In this document: one piece after another, positions 1-8,225 of the stretch
How positions within the stretch are numbered: position 1 is the first letter of the stretch
Layout of the letters: the number at the start of each line of letters is the position of its first letter
Source: Caulobacter sp. 602-2
GTDB taxonomy: Bacteria > Pseudomonadota > Alphaproteobacteria > Caulobacterales > Caulobacteraceae
Length of the DNA stretch: 64,000 nucleotides
Assembly: GCF_011043625.1 (NCBI RefSeq)
Contig: NZ_JAAKGT010000002.1
Location: 720,835 to 784,834, forward strand
Reading direction: 5' to 3'
Notes under the pieces: model-generated
What the model was told of the DNA's origin: nothing
The model's database searches: none
What the model saw: the letters and a program-made list of their open reading frames with translations, nothing else
Position numbers and translations under genes: made by a program

Positions 1-861
1 CACCTCCAGGCCGATCAGCCGGGTCTCGTCGGGCGGCGTGCGCAACGGCAGGACGGCGAACCGGAAGCTGGGCGTGCGGCTGAAGCGCAGCCGAGCGCCG
101 CGCGCCGTCCGCGACAGGCCGATGGCCCGCAGTTCGGCCCGCGACAGCGCCATTTCCGGCGCGTCGGCGGCGTAGCGCTTGACCAGCCAGCTGTTGTGCT
201 GGGCCGCCGTCTCGGCGGTGAGCGGCTCCAGTTCGGCGTTCCACAGGACGGTGCGCAGCGGCGCGAACAGGCCGATCGTTCCGCGCCAGCCGACCAGCAT
301 GCCGACGGGCGCGCCGCCTTGCGTGAACAGCACCGCCCCGGCGGCGGCCGGCGGCGACGCCAGCGGGCCGACGGGCTCGCACTCGATCACGTCGCCGTAG
401 TCGCGCCGGTCGCCCGAGACGCTCAGGAAGCTGGCGCGACCGCCGATGGCGACGATCCGCCATTGGCTGGCGCTGTCGCCGATGACGAGGTCGAGGGTCT
501 CGCCCAGCGCGTCGACGGGATGCTCGGCCTCGGCCGCTTCGCGCGCGCCCGGGATGGCCGGGTCGACCAGCACGCTCTGGTCGACCCGGAAAAAGGCGAC
601 GAGACGGGAGATGCTGGGATGGCCCACGGCGTCGCGGAGGTCCGACGAAGCCTCGAAGACCTGCGGCTTGAGGGAAACGACATGACCGCCGACGCTGATG
701 CGCGGCGACCCGGCGATCCCCACGCCGACGTGCGACACCGCGAACACCTCGCCGTGGCTGTCGCTGACCAGCAGGCCGGCCACGCCCAGGCGGTCACGAT
801 CGGACGCGTAAAGCGCCGCGCCCGAGGCGAGCGCGTTTTCATTGACGGAAGCGTCTCTCAT
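1..861 (-). CDS. Hypothetical protein, possible degenerate trypsin-like fold (3' end off window)
   Basis: The frame is open from an ATG at 861 to the window edge (287 codons), so the C-terminus is missing. The start overlaps the stop of the upstream oxidoreductase gene as ATGA, which implies translational coupling. There is no signal peptide. The N-terminal 170 residues read like a small beta-barrel: VAGLLVSDSHGEVFAVSHV near residue 25 and AAGAVLFTQGGAPVGMLVG near residue 175. The second resembles the GDSGGPV strand of trypsin-like proteases, but with Ala where the nucleophilic Ser would be. I infer an inactive or divergent protease fold. This is a visual comparison only, and no family is firmly recognised. 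Confidence 0.6.
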   Translation of the reverse strand, partial: MRDASVNENALASGAALYASDRDRLGVAGLLVSDSHGEVFAVSHVGVGIAGSPRISVGGHVVSLKPQVFEASSDLRDAVGHPSISRLVAFFRVDQSVLVDPAIPGAREAAEAEHPVDALGETLDLVIGDSASQWRIVAIGGRASFLSVSGDRRDYGDVIECEPVGPLASPPAAAGAVLFTQGGAPVGMLVGWRGTIGLFAPLRTVLWNAELEPLTAETAAQHNSWLVKRYAADAPEMALSRAELRAIGLSRTARGARLRFSRTPSFRFAVLPLRTPPDETRLIGLEV

Positions 862-2573
862 GGCAGCGGCGCCGCCGAGGTATCCTGCCCCTTGGGCCGC
901 TGGCGCCGTTCAACGGGAATGCCGAAGACATGCTCTGGAAGACCGGCGATGTCGGCATGCGTCACCTCCGGCACGGAGATCACGTCATCGACCACGAAGC
1001 ATGGCTCCGGATCACTCCCACCAACCTTGGTCACAGCGCCGAAGCGCTCGGACAGAAAACGATAGGCCAACGGCCACCGGATATTGGCGAAAGCTCCCGG
1101 CGTGCGGAAGCGGCAGGGGTACTCTGTGTTCGCGGGCACGAAGTACTTGTTCGGGAAGGAGCCTTCGCTGGCGAAATCTTCTGGCTCCTGCTGCTGTTCG
1201 CGGAGCGATTTCACCTCGTTCTTGGTCAGGAACCCGCCAAGCGCGTTGAGTGGACCATGCCGGACGATCACCTTGACCTTTCCAGGGACCGCCGTCTTTT
1301 TCCCCTTCTTCTTCAGATAGTAGGCGCCCTCGACACGCTCTAGAGAACCGTGCTCGAAGGTCAGCGCCTTGTGACTGAGCGCAAAGGCCAGAAGCAAGCG
1401 GTTGATCGGCGCGGCGCCCAACTCGTAGGGCGCGCTGAAACGCCCCAGAAGCCTGATCTTGTTGGGAAAGCCACCGCTCGCCTTCTTGATGAGAGCATGC
1501 TCGAGAAGGTCGCGGGCCGAACGATTCAGCTTCGGCAGCAACGCGGCATATCGCTCGGCGAACAGTTCGGCCCGGCGATTGGCGTCGCTCTCCTTGCGGG
1601 CGTCGTCCTCAAGGGCCTGGAAAGCCTCGCGCGGGGAATAGGGTCCGCACTCCAGGGCATCGATGACGTCGAGCGCGAAATCGCCCTTCTTGAAGCCGCC
1701 ATAGACCAGTCGCAGGCAATCGATCAGGCCGCCATCGCCGGCGCCGCTGATCAGGATCTCCTGCCCTTCCTGACCGGCGAGATTGACCAGCCGATCATCC
1801 TTCCAGTAGGGCCGTTGGCTCTCGTCGCCGAGGTTGTCCTCGACGCCGAAACCGATGGCCACCAGCACCAGGTCCGCCTCGATGGTCTCTTTTCGCGTCT
1901 CGTCGACGAGGCTCACTCGCTTTGAGACCGGGTCATAGGCCTGGAACTTCAGGTCGTACTCGAAGAGCGGGTCCGACTGCGTCAGATCCTTGACCCTCTT
2001 CGGCAGCCTGGGGTCCCGCCGGACGACCTTGTCGGCGTCGTGATCCCACTGGTCGCGGAAGGTCTTGATCACGTTGGGACAGTCCGACGAGTACCAGTCG
2101 AAGAACGGCAGGCGCGTGGTGCGGTCCGCGTCGGTGTCCGGCCAGAAATTCACCGTCGGATGGATGTAGCGATGCGTGGAGCCTTCCTGCAGCGTCAGGA
2201 CGGCGGAGTTGCGCTCGTACAGGCGCACCTTGTAGCCGCCGGACGACAGCGCGGCGAACGCCGTCATCCCGGCGACGCCCGCGCCGACGATGACGATGTC
2301 GGTCTCGCTGGAAATCTCCTTGAGCTCCATCAGCGAGCCCACGACGTTGAGGGCGCGCCTCTGCTGCGACTGGAAGCTCACCCGGCTGCCGAACGGGCCG
2401 ATATAGTAGATCGGGCGCTTGTCCTTGGCCGGCTTGGCGTACTTCAGGTGAAGCAGCATCGCGCCCTTGTCCGGCACCCGCTCGGGCTCGTCGCTGCGCT
2501 TCTTCCGCCGATCACCGTCCTTGCCGCCGCCCCGGTCGTCGCCGCCGTCCGCCGCCTCTCGCCTCAAACCCAT
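858..2573 (-). CDS. FAD/NAD(P)-binding oxidoreductase-like protein
   Basis: This is a 571-residue protein with two dinucleotide-binding glycine motifs: GAGVAG at about residue 97, followed by an acidic strand end (VRLYER), and GAGDGG at about residue 277. The pair is the pattern of two-dinucleotide-binding flavoproteins (FAD plus NAD(P)H). The first 45 residues are charged and low in complexity. A segment containing IGPFGSRVSF and SQQRRALN precedes the flavin domain. ATG at 2573 was chosen because GGGGGAAA lies just upstream; a GTG at 2597 would add eight residues without a ribosome site. No substrate can be assigned. It is coupled by ATGA to the protease-like gene downstream, so the two products probably act together. 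Confidence 0.75.
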   Translation of the reverse strand: MGLRREAADGGDDRGGGKDGDRRKKRSDEPERVPDKGAMLLHLKYAKPAKDKRPIYYIGPFGSRVSFQSQQRRALNVVGSLMELKEISSETDIVIVGAGVAGMTAFAALSSGGYKVRLYERNSAVLTLQEGSTHRYIHPTVNFWPDTDADRTTRLPFFDWYSSDCPNVIKTFRDQWDHDADKVVRRDPRLPKRVKDLTQSDPLFEYDLKFQAYDPVSKRVSLVDETRKETIEADLVLVAIGFGVEDNLGDESQRPYWKDDRLVNLAGQEGQEILISGAGDGGLIDCLRLVYGGFKKGDFALDVIDALECGPYSPREAFQALEDDARKESDANRRAELFAERYAALLPKLNRSARDLLEHALIKKASGGFPNKIRLLGRFSAPYELGAAPINRLLLAFALSHKALTFEHGSLERVEGAYYLKKKGKKTAVPGKVKVIVRHGPLNALGGFLTKNEVKSLREQQQEPEDFASEGSFPNKYFVPANTEYPCRFRTPGAFANIRWPLAYRFLSERFGAVTKVGGSDPEPCFVVDDVISVPEVTHADIAGLPEHVFGIPVERRQRPKGQDTSAAPLP

Positions 2574-2898
2574 GCTTTCCCCCAAAAGCTTGAGCACAGG
2601 CTAAGTTAACTTTTGCGATTGTCTACGTCATAATTGCACCTTTACGTAGAATTGCCGGTTTCACCGCGAGCCGGCGAAAGGGCGCAACCCAAGATTTTTC
2701 ACACCCGGAAAACTCCCGCAGGTCGACTCAAAATCGTCCCGCTCGCGCGGGCGACATTCCTTGCCCGCCAAGGAAACCGGCCCCTTGGTCGGATAGTCGA
2801 CACTACCGAAAGCCATTGCGGCAAAGCGTCACAGAAGGCATTGCTCCCGAAACTGAAACCGTTGTTCGGCGTAGAAGCCGTGGGGAACGGGATCAAGA
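2574..2898. promoter_or_regulatory. Divergent intergenic region with an inverted repeat
   Basis: This gap lies between the divergent oxidoreductase and histidine kinase genes. Its part nearest the oxidoreductase is more AT-rich than the rest of the window. It contains CTACGT at 2623-2628 and ACGTAG at 2644-2649, an inverted pair with a 15-base spacer that could be a regulator site. No gene is convincing here; the short minus-strand frame at 2699-2896 has no ribosome site. Confidence 0.35.
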
Positions 2899-4965
2899 AT
2901 GACGCGAAGCGCCGCCCTACAGGAGACCCGCCGTCAGACGGTGCTGCTGCTCGTGCTGGCGGCCGCCTTCGTCGTGACGCAGCTGTTCAGCGACGGCCTG
3001 ACGCGCGGACCGACGGGCGTGGCGGCCCTATGGCCCGGCACGGCGCTGCTGGCCGTGGGCCTGATGGCGCTGGGTCCGCCCCGCCGCCTGATCCTGACCA
3101 TCGTCATCGGCGTCCTGCATTTCGCCGTCTGCCTGGCCTTCGGCGACAGCCTGGACCGGGCCCTGGTGTTCACCGCGGTCAACCTGATCGAGGCCTGGGG
3201 CGCGCGCGAGGCCGTGCGGCGGGCGTTCGGCGGGCCGCCCCGGGTGCGGACCATGCGCCATCTGGCGCTGCTGGTGACGGTGATCGCCCCGGTGGTGGCG
3301 GTGACCGCCGCCGTCGCCGCCGCCCTGCTGAGCCTGCTGGACGGCGCGCCGTTCATGGCCCTGTGGCGCGACTGGTTCGTCAGCGGGGCGCTGGGCATGG
3401 CCCTGATCGTGCCCTCGGTGCTGGTGCTGATCGACGCCGAGCACAAGCGCACCTTCCACCGCTCGGCCGGCGAACGCCTGGGCCTCTTCCTGCTGATGGC
3501 GGTGCTGACGGCGGCGGTGTTCCACGACACCCGCGCGCCCCTGCCCTTCGTGCTGTTCCCGGCCGCCATCCTGTGCGCCTTCCGCCTGGGCCCGCGCGGG
3601 GCGGCCGAAGCGGCCCTGACCATCGCCGTCGTGTCGCTGCCGCTGGGGGTCTGGAACATCTTCCTGGGCCAGCTGCTGGCGCCGTGGAACCCGGCCCAGA
3701 TGACCCGGCTGATCCAGTGCTTCGTCACCGTGGTGTTCGTCACCGCCCTGGCGGCGGGCCTGGCGCTGGCCCAGCAGGAACGGCTGCGGCGCCTGCTGGT
3801 GCGGCGCGAGCAGCTGACCCGCGCGGCCCGCGCCCGGGCGCTGGCGGCGGCCGAGGCCAAGACCGAGTTCCTGGCCACCATGAGCCACGAGATCCGCACG
3901 CCGCTGAACAGCATCCTCGGCTTCGCCCAGCTGCTGGCCAGCCGCGGCGACCTGCCCGCCGACGCCCATCGCCAGGTGGGCATGATCGACACCGCGGGCG
4001 CGGCCCTGCTGACCGTGGTCAGCGACATCCTCGACGTCTCGCGGGTGGATTCCGGCCAGGTGGAGCTGATGCTGCAGCCGGCCTCGGCCGAGGCGGTGCT
4101 GCATGACGCGGTCGGCATCGTCCGCCCGGAAGCCGAGGCCAAACACTTGGCCATCGAGATCGACGTCATCGACCCGGTGGGCGGCCTGCACGACCTGGAC
4201 GCCCTGCGCCTGCGCCAGGTGCTGCTGAACCTGCTCAACAACGCCGTGAAGTTCACCGAGCGCGGCAAGATCGTCGCCCGGCTGATCGTCGAGCCCGGCG
4301 AGGTCGAGGACCGCCTGCGCTTCGAGGTCGCCGACACCGGGGTGGGCGTGCCGATCGAGGACCAGGCGCGGCTCTTCCAGCGCTTCGTGCAGCTCGACAG
4401 CGGCGCCACCCGCGCCTATGGCGGCGCAGGACTCGGCCTGGCGATCAGCAAGTCGCTGGTCGAGCTGATGGGCGGCCGGATCGGGGCCGACAGCGCGCCG
4501 GGACACGGCTCGTGCTTCTGGTTCGAACTGCCGGCGGCCGAGGCCGAGCCCCTGGCCGCGCCGGTGCGCGAAGTCGCCCGCGACCCCAGGGCCGCCCGCA
4601 TCCTGCTGGTCGACGACCATCCGATGAACCGCGAGATCGGAGTTGGCCTGCTGCGCCTGGCGGGCTGCCACGTCGAGACCGCCGAGAACGGCCGCCAGGC
4701 CCTGGCGGCGGCCGCGCGCGGCCATTTCGACATCATCCTGATGGACATCCACATGCCCGAGATGGACGGCCTGGCCGCCACCCGGGCCATCCGCGGCCTG
4801 GAAGGCGCGGCCGGCCGCGTGCCGATCATCGCCATGAGCGCCGACGCCCTGCCCCAGCAGGTGGAGCGCTGCTTCGCCGCCGGCATGGTCGACCACATCG
4901 CCAAACCCGTGCAGCGCGAGGTGCTGTACGCCAAGGTCGGGCGCTGGCTGGAGGCGGGCTCCTAG
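2899..4965 (+). CDS. MASE1 hybrid sensor histidine kinase/response regulator
   Basis: This 688-residue membrane sensor kinase has an N-terminal block of hydrophobic helices (about residues 10-300). The segment PTGVAALWPGTALLAVGL is typical of the MASE1 integral sensor domain. HisKA follows with SHEIRTPLNS (phospho-His about H330), then HATPase_c with NLLNNAVKFTE, DTGVGV and GGAGLGLAIS. A C-terminal receiver domain (about 565-685) has VDDHPMN and LMDIHMPEMDG, with the phospho-Asp near residue 616. The architecture implies internal phosphorelay from His to Asp. It would need a separate phosphotransferase and output regulator, and none is encoded next to it. The ligand is unknown. It is monocistronic, followed by a family A repeat. 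Confidence 0.92.
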   Translation: MTRSAALQETRRQTVLLLVLAAAFVVTQLFSDGLTRGPTGVAALWPGTALLAVGLMALGPPRRLILTIVIGVLHFAVCLAFGDSLDRALVFTAVNLIEAWGAREAVRRAFGGPPRVRTMRHLALLVTVIAPVVAVTAAVAAALLSLLDGAPFMALWRDWFVSGALGMALIVPSVLVLIDAEHKRTFHRSAGERLGLFLLMAVLTAAVFHDTRAPLPFVLFPAAILCAFRLGPRGAAEAALTIAVVSLPLGVWNIFLGQLLAPWNPAQMTRLIQCFVTVVFVTALAAGLALAQQERLRRLLVRREQLTRAARARALAAAEAKTEFLATMSHEIRTPLNSILGFAQLLASRGDLPADAHRQVGMIDTAGAALLTVVSDILDVSRVDSGQVELMLQPASAEAVLHDAVGIVRPEAEAKHLAIEIDVIDPVGGLHDLDALRLRQVLLNLLNNAVKFTERGKIVARLIVEPGEVEDRLRFEVADTGVGVPIEDQARLFQRFVQLDSGATRAYGGAGLGLAISKSLVELMGGRIGADSAPGHGSCFWFELPAAEAEPLAAPVREVARDPRAARILLVDDHPMNREIGVGLLRLAGCHVETAENGRQALAAAARGHFDIILMDIHMPEMDGLAATRAIRGLEGAAGRVPIIAMSADALPQQVERCFAAGMVDHIAKPVQREVLYAKVGRWLEAGS

Positions 4966-4967
4966 AG

Positions 4968-5103
4968 ACCCTCTCCCCGTGGGAGAGGTGTCGGCGAAGC
5001 CGACGGAGAGGGGCGTGGCGCGATCGCCGGCCTGAACCCCGCAAGCTGAAAACGCCCCCCCTCCGGCGCTCCGCGCCACCTCCCCCAGAGGGGGAGGATC
5101 TTT
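4968..5103. repeat. Family A intergenic palindromic repeat
   Basis: GC-rich nested palindromes: a CTCTCCCCGTGGGAGAG hairpin, a GTCGGCGAAGCCGAC hairpin and a CCTCCCCCAGAGGGGGAGG hairpin, arranged as two half-elements around about 50 bases. The same modules recur at six other places in the window. Confidence 0.8.
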
Positions 5104-5195
5104 GTCGGCGCGTCGCCTGGAACATCGGATTCCGGATTGCCAAGCTTGGCGCTTTTGCCCGAGGCTTGCGCACCTTGGGCCGAAACGAGGACGTC

Positions 5196-5441
5196 ATGCT
5201 CCCGTACATCCTGGCGATCGCGCTCGTACATGCCGGCATCTACGGCCGCCGGCTGCTGGGCGGGCCCGCCTCGATCCTCAAGGACATCGGCTTTCTTTGC
5301 GTGACCGCCAGCCTGCTGGCGGGCGCCCTGCTGGTCAACGCCGGCGCGAGCGTCGTCGTCGGGCTGCTCGCCTCGATCTGCGGCGTGATCGCCGCCGCGA
5401 TCGTCATCGCCAAGGGGCATGTGCGCGAAACCCACGGCTGA
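5196..5441 (+). CDS. Small hypothetical membrane protein
   Basis: This 81-residue protein begins at an ATG preceded by an ACGAGGA ribosome site. Three hydrophobic stretches (about residues 1-12, 27-45 and 50-70) predict a small integral inner-membrane protein. The sequence between them carries Arg/Lys (GRRLLGG, KDIG) and the C-terminus is charged. It lies between a repeat element and the ABC importer genes, 87 bases before the latter, and need not be part of that operon. Family not recognised. Confidence 0.6.
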   Translation: MLPYILAIALVHAGIYGRRLLGGPASILKDIGFLCVTASLLAGALLVNAGASVVVGLLASICGVIAAAIVIAKGHVRETHG

Positions 5442-5527
5442 GCTCGGCGACAGGAAGCCTTGAAAGGCTTTGCCTGAGGGATCGCCCCCGCTAACCTCCG
5501 CGCCGCACCGCACCCGGGGGATCCGCC

Positions 5528-6508
5528 ATGACCTTTTCGCGCCGCGCCGTGACCGCCGCCGGCCTCGCCCTGCTGGCGAGCGCCTGTTCGCCGACCAAGA
5601 AGGACGCCGCGCCGGGCCTGACGAAGCTGAAGCTGGCCACGGACTGGCGGGCGCAGGCCGAGCTGGGCGGCTACTACCAGGCGGTGGCGACGGGCGAGTT
5701 CGAAAAGCGCGGGCTGGACGTCTCCATCGTCCAGGGCGGTCCGGGCGTGAACGTGCCCCAGCTCTTGGCCACCGGCGCGGTGGACGTCGGCGTCGGCTCC
5801 AACAGCTTCATCGTGCTGAACCTCGCCAAGGAGGGCGTGCCGGTCAAAGCCGTCGCCGCCTACATGGACAAGGACCCGCAGGTGCTGATCGCCCATCCGG
5901 GAACGGGCGTCGCCAGCATCGCCGACATGAAGGGCAAGCCGATCCTGCTGTCGGACGCCTCGGTGACGGCCTTCTGGGTGTGGCTGAAGGCCAAGCACGG
6001 CTTCACCGACGCCCAGGTGCGCAAGTACAACTATTCGGTCGCCCCGTTCCTGGCCGACAAGAGCCTGATCCAGCAGGGCTACGCGACCTCCGAGCCCTAT
6101 CTGATCGAGAAGGCGGGCGGGGAGAAGCCGGCGGTGTTCCTGCTGGCCGACGACGGCTATCCGGCCTACGCCTCGTTCGCCCTGGTGACCGACAGGATGA
6201 TCGCCGACAAGCCCGCCCAGGTGCAGGCGATCAGCGACGCCATCGCCGCCGGCTGGAAGAGCTATCTCTACGGCGACGCCAAACCCGGCGACGCCCTGAT
6301 CCTCAAGGACAACCCCGAAATGACCCAGGACCTGCTCGACCAGGCCCGGGACAAGATGCGCGGCTACGGCATCGTGCCCAAGGACGGGATCGGCGCCATG
6401 ACCGACGCGCGCTGGGCGCAGTTCTTCGACGTGGCCGCCGACCAGGGGGTCTATCCGAAGACCCTCGACTACAAGCAGGCCTACAGCCTGGCCTTCCTGC
6501 CGAAGTGA
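5528..6508 (+). CDS. ABC transporter substrate-binding lipoprotein (NMT1/SsuA/THI5-like)
   Basis: This 326-residue protein has a lipoprotein signal (Arg-rich start, hydrophobic run, lipobox LLASAC near residue 20), so the mature protein should be tethered by lipid in the periplasm. The mature part starts with KLKLATDWRAQAELGGYYQA, the usual opening of NMT1/THI5/TauA-type binding proteins that capture taurine, sulfonates, nitrate-like anions or thiamine pyrimidines. The ligand cannot be assigned. Its stop overlaps the GTG start of the ATPase gene as GTGA. Binding protein, ATPase and permease therefore form one tightly coupled operon. Confidence 0.88.
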   Translation: MTFSRRAVTAAGLALLASACSPTKKDAAPGLTKLKLATDWRAQAELGGYYQAVATGEFEKRGLDVSIVQGGPGVNVPQLLATGAVDVGVGSNSFIVLNLAKEGVPVKAVAAYMDKDPQVLIAHPGTGVASIADMKGKPILLSDASVTAFWVWLKAKHGFTDAQVRKYNYSVAPFLADKSLIQQGYATSEPYLIEKAGGEKPAVFLLADDGYPAYASFALVTDRMIADKPAQVQAISDAIAAGWKSYLYGDAKPGDALILKDNPEMTQDLLDQARDKMRGYGIVPKDGIGAMTDARWAQFFDVAADQGVYPKTLDYKQAYSLAFLPK

Positions 6509-7344
6509 CCATCGCCTCTCTCCAGGCCGTCGAGGTCGACTATCCGCGCGGCCGGGCCCTGGGGCCGGTCGACCTTGCGCTGGCCGCCGGCGAGGTGGTG
6601 GCGCTGGTCGGGCCGTCGGGGTGCGGCAAGTCGACGGCGCTGCGGCTGCTGGCCGGGCTGGAGCAGCCCACGCGCGGAACCGTGAGCCGCGCGGCCGGCA
6701 AGGGCGAGACCTCGGTGGTGTTCCAGGCCCCCACCCTGGCGCCGTGGATGAGCGCCGCGGCCAATGTCGCCCTGCCGCTGGAGCTGGCCGGCATGCAGAA
6801 GGCGCAGGCCCGGGCCAAGGCGCGCGAGGCCCTGGCCAAGGTCGGCCTGGACGGCGCCCAGGACGCCCGCCCCGCCCAGCTGTCGGGCGGCATGGCCATG
6901 CGGGCCTCGCTGGCCCGGGCGCTGGTCACGGCTCCGCGCCTGCTGCTGCTGGACGAGCCGTTCGCGGCCCTGGACGAGATCACCCGCCGCGCCCTGGCCG
7001 ACGACGTGCTGGCCCTGTGCGCGGCGCTGTCGCCGGCCGTGGTGTTCGTCACCCACAATGTCGAGGAGGCCGTCTACATGGCCGGCCGCGTGGTGGTGCT
7101 GACGCCGGGACCGGGCGTCGTGGCCGGCGAGGTCGTGGTCGAGGGGCCGCTGGTGCGGCCGGCGGGGTTCCGCACCACCGCGGCGTTCCGCCAGACGGTG
7201 GAGGCGGTTTCCGCGCTGCTGGCGCAGCCCCCTCAGTCGGCTTCGCCGACAGCGCCCCCAGAGGGGGAGCATCTAAACGCGCCGGCCAGATCCTCCCCCT
7301 CTGGGGGAGGTGGCCCGAAGGGCCGGAGGGGGACCGCACCATGA
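6505..7344 (+). CDS. ABC transporter ATP-binding protein with repeat-encoded tail
   Basis: This 279-residue ATPase energises the importer encoded around it. It shows Walker A GPSGCGKST (residues 36-44), signature LSGGM (126-130), Walker B LLLLDEPF with D150-E151, and the switch His in VTHNVEEA. The GTG start at 6505 overlaps the stop of the binding-protein gene. The conserved domain ends at about residue 241. The last 38 residues, rich in Pro, Ser and Gly (QPPQSASPTAPPEGEH onward), are translated from a family A repeat that has inserted at the 3' end without breaking the ATGA overlap with the permease gene. The tail is absent from typical TauB/SsuB proteins of about 240-260 residues. Confidence 0.9.
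   Translation: MTIASLQAVEVDYPRGRALGPVDLALAAGEVVALVGPSGCGKSTALRLLAGLEQPTRGTVSRAAGKGETSVVFQAPTLAPWMSAAANVALPLELAGMQKAQARAKAREALAKVGLDGAQDARPAQLSGGMAMRASLARALVTAPRLLLLDEPFAALDEITRRALADDVLALCAALSPAVVFVTHNVEEAVYMAGRVVVLTPGPGVVAGEVVVEGPLVRPAGFRTTAAFRQTVEAVSALLAQPPQSASPTAPPEGEHLNAPARSSPSGGGGPKGRRGTAP
7229..7333. repeat. Family A repeat inside a coding region
   Basis: It has the family A modules (TCGGCTTCGCCGA hairpin, CCCCCAGAGGGGG-type arms, GGCCCGAAGGGCC hairpin), but lies within the open frame of the ABC ATPase and forms its last 38 codons. Confidence 0.8.
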
Positions 7345-8099
7345 CCCGCCGCCTCGCTCCCATCCTGTTCGTGACCTTCCTGCTGGCTGCCTGGGAAGGC
7401 GCCTGCCGCGTGCTGCACGTGCCGGCCTACCTGCTGCCGGCCCCGTCGCAGATCGCCGGGGCGCTGGTCGAGGCCGGACCGCTGCTGGCGCTCAGCGCCT
7501 GGGGCACGTTGTCGACGGCGCTGGCGGGGCTGGCGCTGGCGGCGCTGGTCGCCCTGGCCATGGCGTTCGGCGCGGCGCTGAGGCCGATCGTCGAGGACGC
7601 CTTCGCCCCCGTGGCGGCCGTGCTGCAGGTGACGCCGGTGATCGCCATAGCGCCGCTGGTGACCATCTGGGCCGGCATCGAGCATCCGGGCCGGGCGGTG
7701 ACGGCGCTGGCCGCCGTGATCGCCTTCTTCCCGATCTATTCGGGCGCCGTCGCCGGTCTGAAGGCGGCCGATCCCGACCTGTCGCGCCTGTTCGACCTGC
7801 ACGGCGCCAGCGGCTGGCAGCGGCTGTGGCGACTGCGCCTGCCCTCGGCCCTGCCGGCGCTCCTGGAAGGCCTGAAGGTGGCCGCCGGCCTTGCGCTGGT
7901 CGGCGCGGTGGCGGCCGAGTTCGTGGCCGGCTCGGGATCAAGCCAGGGCCTGGCCTGGCGGATGCTGGAAAGCTTCAACCGCCTGCAGACCGCGCGCGGC
8001 TTCGCGGCCCTGGCCGTGTTGGCGGCTATGGGCGTGGCCCTGCACGCGGCCCTCGGCGCGGCCGAGGCGCGGCTGCTGGCCTGGTGGCGAGGACGGTAG
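7341..8099 (+). CDS. ABC transporter permease (TauC/SsuC type)
   Basis: This 252-residue inner-membrane protein has about six hydrophobic segments. The cytoplasmic EAA-loop region for contact with the ATPase is LFDLHGASGWQRLWRLRLPSA at about residues 153-173, in the BPD_transp_1 pattern. Its ATG overlaps the ATPase stop (ATGA). With the upstream NMT1-like lipoprotein and the ATPase it completes one importer, and the length is normal for the family. The substrate is probably a small sulfur- or nitrogen-containing organic anion or a thiamine precursor, but nothing adjacent narrows this down. Confidence 0.9.
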   Translation: MTRRLAPILFVTFLLAAWEGACRVLHVPAYLLPAPSQIAGALVEAGPLLALSAWGTLSTALAGLALAALVALAMAFGAALRPIVEDAFAPVAAVLQVTPVIAIAPLVTIWAGIEHPGRAVTALAAVIAFFPIYSGAVAGLKAADPDLSRLFDLHGASGWQRLWRLRLPSALPALLEGLKVAAGLALVGAVAAEFVAGSGSSQGLAWRMLESFNRLQTARGFAALAVLAAMGVALHAALGAAEARLLAWWRGR

Positions 8100-8103
8100 A
8101 AAA

Positions 8104-8128
8104 CCCTCTCTCTTTGAGAGAGGGAACA
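8104..8128. repeat. Family C half-element (short hairpin)
   Basis: CCCTCTCTC-TTT-GAGAGAGGG is a 9-bp perfect hairpin directly after the permease stop. It is the terminal module of family C repeats. It lacks a T-run, so it is not a classical terminator. Confidence 0.6.
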
Positions 8129-8225
8129 ATGGTCGCATCCCCGACCTTTCGCACGGCGCCGTTAGGCGGCGATTAAGCGGCTTCGGCTAAGGGTTGCAGA
8201 CTGACAAGACTCCGTCCGGACCGGC

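Noticed and set aside
2699..2896. A 65-codon minus-strand frame between the oxidoreductase and kinase genes
   Set aside because: No ribosome site, no recognisable motif and different codon use from the genuine genes.
3028..5079. A 683-codon minus-strand open frame opposite the hybrid histidine kinase
   Set aside because: It is antisense to a gene with clear HisKA, HATPase and receiver motifs. The composition (Gln, Gly, Arg, His) is a mirror artefact of high GC.
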